Translations under genes and position numbers: made by a program
In this document: positions 31,712-42,200 of the stretch, in pieces
How positions within the stretch are numbered: the stretch's first letter is position 1
Layout: each line of letters starts with the position of its first letter
The notes under the pieces: generated by a model
Seen by the model: only the letters and a program-made list of their open reading frames with translations
Told to the model about the DNA's origin: nothing
The model's database searches: none
Source: Tretioscincus oriximinensis
Taxonomy: Eukaryota; Chordata; Lepidosauria; Squamata; Gymnophthalmidae
Length of the DNA: 64,000 bases
NCBI GenBank assembly: GCA_022410635.1
Contig: JAJVDF010000015.1
Span: 4,287,151-4,351,150, forward strand
Reading direction: 5' to 3'

Positions 31712-31884
31712 ACAAGTATGAATCCAGCACAAGGGACTCAAGCCATAGTAATAGATCTTCAGGAGTCATGCAGACCTTTCCAATCCCGCTCCCTATTTTT
31801 GCACCCAAATTTGCTTGTGGAAGAGCTCAAGAGGGGGAAAAGGAACAAGGTATAAGATATTGTTATAACAAAATGACAGTCTGA

Positions 31885-32330
31885 TGACAGAACCTAGCCC
31901 AAACCTAAACCGTCTCTCATCTGGGAGATCAGATTTCAAAGCCCTGTGTCGGACGTGGGGAGGGATGAGCACCTTCCACTAGCCTGTAGTTCTAGCCAAC
32001 CCAGCTATNTGAAAGCATGAATTGCAACTGACTGAAAGTAGATACATGGAAACCACCACAGCCTGGTGGGGAAGATGGAATGTAAGCCTTTGGGCAAAAT
32101 ACCCTTGTAAGCCACTTTGAGTCCCTTTGAAAGGTGAGAAAAACAGGGTATAAGAACCCAATTCTTCTTCTTCTCCTCCTTCTCCTCCTTCTTTCTCCTT
32201 CTTTCTCCTTCTTTCTCCTTCTCCTTCTTCTCCTCCTTCTCCTTCTTCTCCTCCTTCTCCTTCTTCTCCTCCTTCTCCTCCTCCTTCTCCTCCTCCTTCT
32301 CCTTCTTCTTCTTCTTCTTCTTCTTCTTCT
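31885..32330 (+). mobile_element. family T SINE with expanded CTT/CTC tail
   Basis: Head gtctctcatctgggagatca (tRNA-like), body gtagttctagccaacccagc, tail gtataagaacccaattcttc expanding into about 170 bp of CTT/CTC. Confidence 0.75.
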
Positions 32331-32399
32331 AAACCAGAGTCTGGCTCTGAAGCCAACATTTCCTTCTCTGGTTGTACCTTTCCACAAAGTTTAATCCTG

Positions 32400-32580
32400 T
32401 TTCAGACCACTTTCAGAGTGACAAACATGTCAGCAAAATGACAAGATGTTTTCTTTTTGTATTCTCTAACTGAAAAACCCCATAAGTTTAACTAATGTGG
32501 AAAGAAAATTACTATTAATTTTGCTGCTGTTTTTCCATTATGGAAGTGGACTAAAGTTTAGCCGTGACTAAAGGCCATGA
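32400..32580. repeat. unnamed dispersed repeat, copy 2
   Basis: Partner of 13868-14050; see that entry. Confidence 0.5.
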
Positions 32581-32939
32581 TGTAAACAAAAGAAGTTCTG
32601 AAATTATATATACAGTTTACTGCACCACTCAAGATAACTCACATTGCATTGCTCATTACTCATCTCTATGAACATGGTAATTCTATTCAGACCAGACAAA
32701 TAATTTTATGTCCAACTATAGACAATGTGTTTTTGCTATTGGTTTCTGGTGTATGAAGCTAATCTATTTGTGAGAGAAACATGTCAGATAACCACGAAAA
32801 GTGAAATTATTACTTTATACATGGTTAGCATAATTTTTAAAATTNCTATAGACATCTTTACCTCTCCTATATGTATATATATAATAATTGTCTTTTTCAC
32901 TTCACACACACGAGATACATTATTTCAAGGGATGTATCC

Positions 32940-33190
32940 CCCAGCCAACTTCCTGTAGGTAGCAAAAATGCTTTCTGTGGGCAGGACTACTGGGCATAGA
33001 TTGGCTAAAGAACCTTCCTCCAGTCCCTGGCAGGGCTAACTGTGGTGCAGGCTGGGAGGCTAAAAGCATTGGTCTTATCCACCTTCCTGTAAGCAGAAAA
33101 AATGTTTTCCATGGGCAGGATNGGGCACAGATTGGCTAAAGGGGTTCTTCCTCCATAGGGCTAGCTGCGGGCTAGCTGTAGGGCAGGCTG
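32940..33190. repeat. imperfect tandem duplication, about 120-130 bp unit
   Basis: cttcctgtaggtagcaaaaa ... gattggctaaagaacc is repeated as cttcctgtaagcagaaaaaa ... gattggctaaagggg; a third related unit lies at 35800-35890. Confidence 0.6.
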
Positions 33191-33859
33191 GGAGCTTGTG
33201 TCTGAAGGGCAGGGCCCACACAGACTGGGCAGAAGAGGCCACAGGGCCAGTGGGGGAGATCTTGTACATTTTATCAGATTATCCAGTTTTATACAAGATA
33301 TGAATTCTCATAGAGCAATACCCAATAATTTCACCGGGGCAGAAGTGACACCATGGGGATGCACTTCCAGCCTCTGCTTCTGGAAAGGGCACCCAGGGCA
33401 GGAAGTGACATCACAAATGATGTCACTTCTGGCCTCTGCTTCTGGGAATGCCGCCCTCACATGACGTCACTTCCGGTCCTGCCTCCAGAAATTGAAGACA
33501 AAAACATTCGTGCGCACTTTGCACAGGAGTAAAANCCAAAAATCTCAAATATTTTGGGGCTCATCTAAAGTTTATTTATTTTATATTTATACAACCCCCC
33601 ACCCCCACCCTCCCCATACTCGAAGGTCTCAGTTGTCAATTAGACCAGCTGGGTGGATCTACAGGTGTCCCATTTTTTTTTTTATAAAGAACACTTTGGG
33701 AGCTTTTTAGGGAGCATCTACACCACTTAAGTCTCAATCCAGCTTCAACATCCTCTTTCAGTCGACTTCCTTTTCGCCTGACAGAAACCTGTGTTCATGT
33801 GGGTTTCCTTTCTCACACTTTCCTAAAGAGGTTTTGCTTTGGTTACGCTCCTTGGGACA

Positions 33860-34480
33860 CAACCTTATTCCCCTGCATCCAATGGCCGCCTCTATGAAAG
33901 AAAATATTGGCCGTGTGAGACTTATTCGGTGTTATGCCTCTCCGCCTACTACCACTCAGACTTCCAGACAGGACCCCATTTAGGAGGGTGGCGTTGCGCA
34001 TGCGCGTCAGATACTAACGCAAACAGCTGAGGTGGAGACGGGATTTAAGAGATGATGGCGGCGGCGGCGGCGGCGAAGGCGGGGAGGAGCTCCATCCGAA
34101 GCGGTGCTGTTTCGCCCTTGCGCTTGGAGAATAAACAACGGCTACGCCTCTAGGTTGCGCCGCCGTGTTCCAAGCGACCGCGTCCACTTTCCATTCCAGA
34201 ACCAGAATGGTTCATAACAGGCGGCAACAGGCGTTCGGAATTCAAATAGGAGAGGAGGAGGGAAAATGAGGGTTTTCTCCTTATAAACTACAAGACCCAC
34301 AAGTCATAGTCACACAGGCAGGGTGGGTTCTTGCCAACGGGACAGCGTGGCGAGTAGCAAGGCAAGCAGCCATTGACGTCGCTGTGTGATGGAAACGCAC
34401 GTAGGCCGGCAGGGGGCGTTCGTCGTCGTCGTTTCCTGTTCCCTTGGTTACCGTGTGGTGCGGGCCGGGCCGAAGCGTTG
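33860..34480. promoter_or_regulatory. CpG-rich block, candidate promoter of copy 1
   Basis: The only GC-rich, CpG-dense stretch in the window. It holds a palindromic NRF1-type site TGCGCATGCGCG (33995-34006), a TGACGTC CRE-like site (34374-34380), a CCAAT at 33879 and a GGC triplet run at 34054-34073. It lies about 6 kb upstream of the copy 1 start-codon exon, as expected for an ABCG2 gene with an untranslated exon 1 (known for mammalian ABCG2). It could instead be bidirectional: on the plus strand an ATG at 34052 opens a 33-residue frame starting MMAAAAAAKAGRSS. No splice link to either gene can be shown from sequence. Confidence 0.5.
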
Positions 34481-34574
34481 GCCAAATTTTTTTATTCTTA
34501 TTATAATAATTAGTAAGAATTAATAAGAATTATAAATAATAAAGAGCACCGATCTTTAGTGAATTGGGCATTAC

Positions 34575-34576
34575 AA

Positions 34577-34616
<40 letters not shown>

Positions 34617-34869
34617 TTTTATTTTTCTCATTAATATTATTATATTATTATTATTAATAATAATATTAATATTAATATTATTAATAATATTATTATTAAT
34701 ATTAATATTAATAATATTATTATTAATAATAATAATATAATAATATTAATAATATTAATGATAAAAATAAAAATAATATTGTTATTGTTACTGTTATTAT
34801 TGTTGTTAAATAATAAAAATAAAAATAATATTGTTATTGTTACTATTGTTATTATTGTTATCATTGTTA

Positions 34870-34922
<53 letters not shown>

Positions 34923-34925
34923 TAT
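34575..34925. repeat. ATT/AAT trinucleotide microsatellite
   Basis: About 350 bp of interrupted ATT and AAT triplets, including inverted blocks that can fold. It creates artefact Ile/Leu/Asn open frames. Confidence 0.95.
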
Positions 34926-34949
34926 AATGCCCAATTCATTAAAGAGAAT

Positions 34950-35046
34950 ATAGCTTTTGTTGCTTTTTCGGGACACCCTGTGAAGTAGGTGGGGCTGAGA
35001 GAGTTCTAAAGAACTGTGACTGGTGGCCAAAAGTCACCTGGCTTTC
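34950..35046 (-). mobile_element. Sauria-like SINE fragment
   Basis: Core agcttttgttgctttttc and gtggggctgagagagttcta only. Confidence 0.55.
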
Positions 35047-35072
35047 CCTATGTATCTCACCCCTTAGGGTGC

Positions 35073-35790
35073 GAGACTGATCAGATTTTCTGAGGCCCAA
35101 ACCTGGATAATTAATATTCATGATAATTTGCATATTCATAAATATGCAAATTACCCACCAACATGCATTCCCTTCCGAAATTCCTGCCCGAGATATCTGT
35201 GANGCATGTGAGAATTTTTTTAAATGTGTGAGAATTTAACTGAGAATTTTTGGACTGCATCAGAATTTTTTTATTTTTTTTACAGAGGGTGGGGTGCCTT
35301 CAGGAGCTGGCCCGATTGCTAGAGAACCCTAGTGGTGGTGCAGTGTATTGTTTTTTAAAAAAATCATTTGAGTGTTTTAGAATTATTTGAAGTGTATGAG
35401 AATTTTTTATTTTTTACTGAGCGGAGGGTGCCTTCAGCAGCTGGCCCCTGTTGCCAGAACCTCCTAGTGGTGATGCAGTGATTTTTTTNNAAAAAAAAAT
35501 CAAAAATAATTTTTGAAGTGTGCGAGAAATTTTTGAAGTGTGTGATATTTTGTATTTTTTACTGATGGGATGGTGTCTTTAGGAACTGGCCCCAGATGCC
35601 AGAGCTCCCTAGTGGTGGTGCAGTGAACTTTTTTTCAAAAAAAAAAAATTCAAAAAAACTTTCATATTTTTTTTTTAAAAAAATTTCCTCAGCAAAAACC
35701 AGGGAAATGGTGGCCCCTCCCCGGGAGGGCAGGGTAGACACCACAAAACCTGTCCCCCCCCCCAAAAAAAGGGACCATCTGTTCAGCCTA
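35073..35790. mobile_element. Harbinger-like element with internal tandem units
   Basis: Left end gagactgatcagatttt and right end accatctgttcagcctac are degenerate inverted repeats of the 14084-14238 family. Between 35200 and 35640 an approximately 115 bp unit (gtgtgagaattttt ... ggtgccttcagcagctggcc ... ctagtggtgatgcagtg) is repeated three to four times. Related sequence at 21978-22220 has one unit. Confidence 0.6.
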
Positions 35791-37509
35791 CCTCTGACAA
35801 GTCCTCAGTGCTTTCTGTAACCAGAAACAATGTTACCTGGGTGCAGATTGGCTAAAGAGAGGTTTCCTCTTCACTCTCAGGGCTAGCTGTGGTGCACATT
35901 TTGTCCACAGGTGTAGGGCCCCACGTAGGCTGGGTGGTGGCTGCCTGCTACTTAGACTCCACTTCCCTGCAGGCCCTGCTGCCAGCACAACAGCAGCTCC
36001 ATTTCACTTTCTTCACATTTGGGCTGCTGCTGATCGTACTGCCAGTTTCATGAAGCTGCTAGGCAGCCAAGCTTTATAATAAGCACTTGTTATTGTGAAC
36101 ATAGAAAAGCAAGCAGAAATACAACTTAAAACTGAAACAGGAAACAAAAAGTATGTCAGGAAGTAAGCTAGCTTCTATTATTGTTTATGTCTGGCACCCT
36201 GTCTACCCAGTAATCTCAGGCCAGATGACATTATAAAATTGAGTATGAGACAAAAGGCTTTGTGGTTCAGTTAGAGATGCTGTCCTGCTCATTCCTGGCT
36301 GCATTCATAGCAGCGGCTGTCTGGGAAACAGGAAGTGATGACAGCGCATAGAGTAGGCATTTTCACTAATTTTCGCTTTATNTGCTCTTAGCTGCCCCTT
36401 TGTTGCTGTTAGTCATGTCTGAGTCTTAGTGGCCCCATGGAATTGCTCCTTGCTGTTAGTGTCGAAGAGGGTTAGGTTTGCACAATACAAATTCTGACAG
36501 TTCCAGCCTTTTGAGGGTGGTTTGCTAAAAGTGATAAACAGATTGATCAAGTTAAATCATTTGTGGGGAAAGATTTTTTCCCCCTTTTCTTCCAGTCTCT
36601 ATTTAATCCTCTACACACCCCGGACCTTAAGTGCCATCATTTACATTGATTTATTTACATTTATATTCCACCCTGTACCCAAAGGTATCAGGGCACATCA
36701 CAATAAAAAAAACCTAGAATGGAACATATTGTTAGACAAAAAACAATGCATGGCCTAGTTGGTTTTCTGAATATGTTTCAATGTTGACATGTATCTCCGT
36801 AGGGCCAGTATTCCTTAGCGTGGTTTTATCCTTTTAATTTTTTTAATCTTTTTGTACTTTTTAAACAATTTTACAGACAGAATTTTAATATGTGCTTGCT
36901 GATTGAGAGAGTCTTTTGACTAATCACTAATAAATTCAATAAAAAAAATCTTGACTCACTCTAAAAGCATGGCTAGCTGGGACAAAGTAAATATTTACTG
37001 ACTGAATANTGCAATCGTTGCGTCTGCTGACAGTCTAAAGCCCCAACCTCTCCCACATCCATCTTTGTCTTTGTGTCTGAAAAAGCACCCTGTGATATAA
37101 CACAAAATTACCTTGTTCAGATGCAATGCCAAAAGTGTGGACTACAAATCACAGAATTACTGTATTAATGAACAAGACATTTATGGAAGTAAGGCTTTTT
37201 TACAACTTCCACTCAATTTATTCATAACAGAAGCAAAGCTCTTTTTGTGCAATGTTCTGATTTGTATAGCATTCTCTGAACACACTCAGTGTTATCCAAT
37301 AGTAAAGTAACTGTAAACATACAATTATGCATGTACAAATTTAAATTTCTCATTCTAAAGTTACATCTGTTTCTGCCAATACATTTACATATGTCAGTGA
37401 AGGGGTAAGAACAAACATCTCAAAACCTTCTACATTTTAACAAATTGTTAATCCAGATGGAAGAAAGGACTGTGTGAAACTTTGGTTTCTATTAACAAAA
37501 TAAAACTGT

Positions 37510-38330
37510 TGGGATTCTCCCCCTGGGACATATATTAGAAATAAAATATATTATTAATATACCATTTATAGCTGGAACTAGCTACCAGATAGAGGCCTCT
37601 GAGTAATAATTTTCAAAATTTTCCTTGGTCAAGCTGACCTCTGCCTTAACTCAGGATCTCTGCTAATCTCTTTTCCTCTCCCTGGGGGCACCTGTGAAAG
37701 GTAGCTCCTGGTTCTATGTCCTGTCTAACAAAGGACCCCTTAATCCCATCATTGACTGGGAAGTCAACTGTTTGCTTCTGGCCAAGGCAGACTTGACTCT
37801 CAATGGGAATNTCTCTGTGGAAAAATGCCTACAGCATAACCCTATTGTCACATAGGGAAGTCACTATTTGCCTTCTTCCCCTTTTCTGTATACACTGGTA
37901 TCACCTCTTTGTTTGATACCAATCAAGGGTCATCAGAGACTGGACCCTTGGTATGAATCATCTTCCTGTCAGGATTTGATTGACAGGGGATCTCAATGAT
38001 AGCTAAGTTCCAGTAATTAGGCACACCACACACACATACATCTCTTCTCCTTTTGGTTACTGTACCCAGGCTGCACCCCCTTGGGAGGGGGCATAACGTG
38101 TCATGTACCTCATCATTTGCCCACGTTGGGCACCCTCCGCCCTTTTCACCCCGTCATCAATTTCATACACGCCTTCTGATTCTGTTGTCAATAAAAGTGG
38201 AGACTTTTCACCCTTCTGGAGGCTTCCATCTACCCGTGGACCTCCTACGATCTCCTGTTACCCTGAAGCGTCGTCTGTGTGCCTATTATTTTGTGGCGGG
38301 TGATACGGACCCCAGGGCAAGCTACCTCAC
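37510..38330 (+). mobile_element. probable solo LTR of an endogenous retrovirus-like element
   Basis: Begins TGTTGGGATTCTCCCCC. A CAATAAAAG polyadenylation site at about 38190 is followed by tggagacttttcacccttctg, the usual R/U5 layout, and the region ends near gacccc agggca. No gag, pol or env coding sequence is visible on either side. The right end is uncertain: ataaaac occurs both just before 37510 and at about 38375, which might be the target duplication of a longer unit. Confidence 0.5.
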
Positions 38331-39000
38331 GTCACCACTCAGGTCATATTTAGTGAGTAAGCCGGATCTCATTATAAAACAAATGAAGTTCACTAACTGC
38401 CTTTTTCTAAAATCTAGGAAGTTTAATCTGAGTTGCATAATAGGCCCCCTTCCAGACGATTTGTTCAATTTCAGAATTTACTTTAAATCCAGAGTAACCC
38501 ATTTGTGAATCCCTCCCCACTTACTCTTAATATTCCACGTTGCTGCCTAGACTACTGGTATTCCCGTTATGTTGCCTTGTATTCCTGTCACATGTCCAGT
38601 CATTCATCGCTGCACTCATCTTCCTACAATTTCCAACATTCTCTGCGAGCCAAGAACCAAGGAAATTTCACGTCTAGCTTTGAGGTCTCATGATACCTAC
38701 TATTTTCCCGATACGAAATGCCATACAAAGGCATTTATAGCGGATGTAACCAGCAGCCTGCTATGAAATCTGAAAAAAGGGGTATCTGGAAAATCTGGAG
38801 CAACGTGGCATTTTAGCAAATTATGAGCAGGTGTGGTGGATTGTTCATGATGCTAGTACCACAACTGTTTGTCTGTAGGAGTTCATAGTAGCTGACAATG
38901 CTGCTCAGCATGGTTTCTTGAAATAGGAAGTGCCACCCTTAAGCATGTCAGTGTTTAAAAAGAAACTTAGATTATAATGCAGGTATTTAACACTGCTGCT

Positions 39001-39094
39001 TTTATTTATTATGTGTTCTATCAAGACATAAAGATTTCTGTTTAACAATATAAAGTAGTCCAGTATGTATCGTGGAGTTGCTTTCTTGTTTGCT
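39001..39094 (-). terminator. copy 2 3' UTR with poly(A) signal
   Basis: Immediately after the TAA the minus strand continues for about 85 bases to two AATAAA hexamers (plus-strand tttatttatt at 39001-39010). This would give a very short 3' UTR; a longer one using a later signal is possible. Confidence 0.5.
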
Positions 39095-39242
39095 TTAAGA
39101 GAATTTCTTCATAAAGTGCAACTTCAGATATGAGATAGTAAGAAAAATTATAATCATGCAAGCAAGTGCAACATGATTCTGCCACAGGCCCCACTCAGTT
39201 GCTTCAATCCCCTGGCTTTCCAAGTATTGTTCTCCAGTGCAC
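39095..39242 (-). CDS. ABCG2: copy 2 exon 16 (TM6, stop)
   Basis: Acceptor tcttttgtag, then the coding end reading [48 protein letters not shown] and [17 protein letters not shown] is the conserved TM6 entry. The first Cys is the third loop cysteine. Confidence 0.93.
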
Positions 39243-42200
39243 CTACAAAAGAAATATACAAAGATTTTGAGAATTAAAGGGTAGTAGTGTATGGCTGGAA
39301 AGATGCAACTAAATGGAGCAAGGAGAAGCTCTATTACTACATGGTAGAACAGACAGATTTTGATGTAATTAATAATGTAATAGGCTATCAGGTAACAAAT
39401 GTAAAGAACAAATGAAAAATAAATGGAGAAGAATCAAAGATGATATTCCTGGCTTACCAGAACTAAACAGGATTAGTGGTATATGACTGAATGGATTCAA
39501 GGTGTATTGACTGTATTAGTGCTAAAAGGAATGGTGCTGCACTCTTGAAAAGGGCACTACTAAAAAAGTTATGTGGAACTAAAGGTGTATTCCAATTACG
39601 CCCATTCAAATAAATCCCTTTTGAGGCGTGGTGCCAACCCTATCTTTATAACCACCAAGTCAAATACCCCGAACAAAATATGCAGATAAAGGCCCCTTAT
39701 ATTGGCTCCTTTTGATGTAAGGACATAAGAGGAACCCTGCTGGATGAAACCGCACCCTTCTAGTTCAGCATCCTCACTCAGCAGCCCACTAATTGCATGT
39801 GAGCATTCTCAGGTGGCAACAGAAGGCATAGAAATCACCTGCTCTTGACTCCCTGCAAATGGCCCTTAGAGACATTGTGCTTACTTCTCTAATCCAGAGG
39901 TGGAACCCAAAGGGAGTGATGGCAATTTGCACATAGAATCACAGAGTTGGAAAGAGCTTCCAGGGCCACTGGAGGACAAGTCAACACTTCCAGTGGCAAG
40001 TTAATCCATTGGTAGACTGTCCTTGTTTCTGTAGCCTTGCGCTTCATCTTTGTGGTGACTGGCTGAGAGGGGGTAGGGTTAGTTGTTCTTTACATCGCAA
40101 AGGGGGGAAGAGGCTGGAGCCCAGGAGTGGGCATGGTTTCCCTATTGGGAGGGAGAGTTAGAACCTTGTGTCAGCCAATCTGGTGACAGCTTTGGCCGAG
40201 GTAAATAATACAAAGGAGTGCAGAAAGTTTATGAGTTTTGCTTTAGTTAGGGAGACTGAGAACTAAAGGCAAGACTTTAGCCTTGGGGGATTGCAATCAG
40301 GCCTTTGGCACAGTAAAGCTAAAGTCAGTGTGGGCCTGTAAGCTAAGAGAGAACTGCGGGCACACAGGTGGCCAACCAGGAGTGTAACGTGTTAAGAACT
40401 TACCTGGCCTGTGGGGGGGGATTTCCATTAGGACTCAAGTATAAGAAACGTGCTTGGGTTTCAATAGAATTGTAAATGACAATGAGAGATTGAGTTCTGG
40501 GTCATAAGCATAGCATGGTGGTTGATATGACATATGAACATCGATATAGTAACTAGCCTGCCAGGGAGCAGGAGGGGGAGGTTACTTGTTTATAAGATAC
40601 TTGCTGAATATACACCAGGTAGTCATAAAGTGACTGAATGCTGGTAACACTGTTTCAGATATCTATATTCTGTTCTGTTGAGTATTTTGTTTCACGTCAA
40701 CCCTTTACTTGAGATCTATGTTCCATATTGAAGTGTATAAAATCATGCATGGGATGGATAAGGTGAATGGAGAAAAAATGTCTTCTCTATTGCATAACAC
40801 TAGGGCCAGGGGGCATTCCTTGAAGCTGATGGGCAGAAAAGTGAGGACAGATNTCGGCCTTTGGAATTTACTTCCACAAGAGGCTGTGGTAACTAACAGC
40901 CTGGATAGCTTTAAGAGGGGATTAGACANGTTTATGGATATAAATAGCTACTAGGATGCATGTCTTGATGCTGCCTCCGAGATGGAGCAACAGGCAGGAT
41001 TCCTGAAATGCCATTNGCAGGACATCGAGAACAGTTGAAGATTTTGCCTTCTGTTCCAGACTGCCCAAGTGCAATTGGTGGGCCTCTGTGTGAGACAGAA
41101 GGCTGCACTAGATGGGATCCAGCCCTATTCAGTAGGGCTCCTCTTATGTCATAGAACACAGCCCTGAGAAGTGAAACTATTGGGTATAAAGCTAATCCCT
41201 ATTCAAAGAAAATGCTTGATGGTCTCTTGTTCATATAGAGACCCCTGGCCTAAGCTCCTACATAACAAAGTGAGTAANAAGGCAAAATACACTCCAAGGC
41301 CCCTGTCACCCCACTTTAGTCCTTCCTTGTTCAAATCAAAATAGGGCTGCTTTCCTCTGCATCGTGACAACCCATCGGCTTCCCCAATTGCAATTTGAAA
41401 GTGGGACACCAGCCCACAATAATTTTAGATATTTTGTTGATCCAATCCAAGCTAATATTCTGCAAATTGTACTCTGCTGATTAGCAAACCTTGCTGACCT
41501 TAAGAATGTCTCTGTAATCATGATTGTAGTTCTGTGATTGTTAATTTGCAATTCAAACACATGTCATTTGTATACTTCTACAATGCGATACATTCAGCCT
41601 TCTTGTTCTCAGGCCAATATNGCTGTTCAGTGTAGGAAATCACCATTATTTGGTTCTATTGACTTAATATTTAAATAAAGACTAACATCTATTCCTATTT
41701 TTTTTAAAAAAATTGCCATTACGAGAACCATAAAGTAGCTGAAAATAAAATAGCTGAATACAAGTGAGTCTAAGATCTCGTGACCTTAAATATATCATCC
41801 AAAATCTGTCATATTATGAATATCACTGGGGCTTATGCTTTAGTCTACGGAGCAGAGACAGTGAGAATGGTGAAATACTATACTTACATTTGCAATCTGC
41901 TGACCTCTGTACAATTAGCGTTGTTCTGAGTTTCATTAATGCTAAAGCTGCAGAAGTTTAAACCAGTAAGTTCATTAACCTGCAATGCCTTTGAAAGCAA
42001 GGAACAATATAAAATATTAAGATCCAGGCAAAATAAAAGAAGTTTGCTTTAAATGCATTATAGAAAATTTGTGGAAAAATATTTTCCAGTTATNGCCTTC
42101 TTCATACTGTATAGAAGGCTAAAGCAGTTAATGATGTGAGTCCCCATTTTGTCAGTGGGAAGCACATTGTAACACCAGACCTGATTGGGGTATAAAAAAT

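Larger units (their letters stand above)
28121..39000. other. intergenic region between copy 2 and copy 1
   Basis: About 11 kb from the copy 1 start-codon exon to the copy 2 3' end. Any untranslated exon 1 of copy 1 must lie here; the CpG block at 33860-34480 is the candidate. Repeats are listed separately. 28590-29220, 30380-30880, 31215-31590, 32585-32940, 35900-37500 and 38335-39000 contain nothing I can name. Confidence 0.6.
39243..41887 (-). other. copy 2 intron 15
   Basis: Contains an L1-like remnant and two CR1 fragments. 39970-40720 and 41160-41880 hold nothing I recognise. Confidence 0.6.

Noticed and set aside
31979..32394. 126-131 codon Glu/Arg/Leu-rich frames
   Set aside because: CTT/CTC repeat tail of a SINE.
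33720..33760. Short match to the family B left end (aatccagcttcaac)
   Set aside because: No inverted partner nearby; too short to call.
38053..38508. 151-codon plus-strand frame
   Set aside because: It overlaps the R/U5 part of the probable LTR and shows no known domain.
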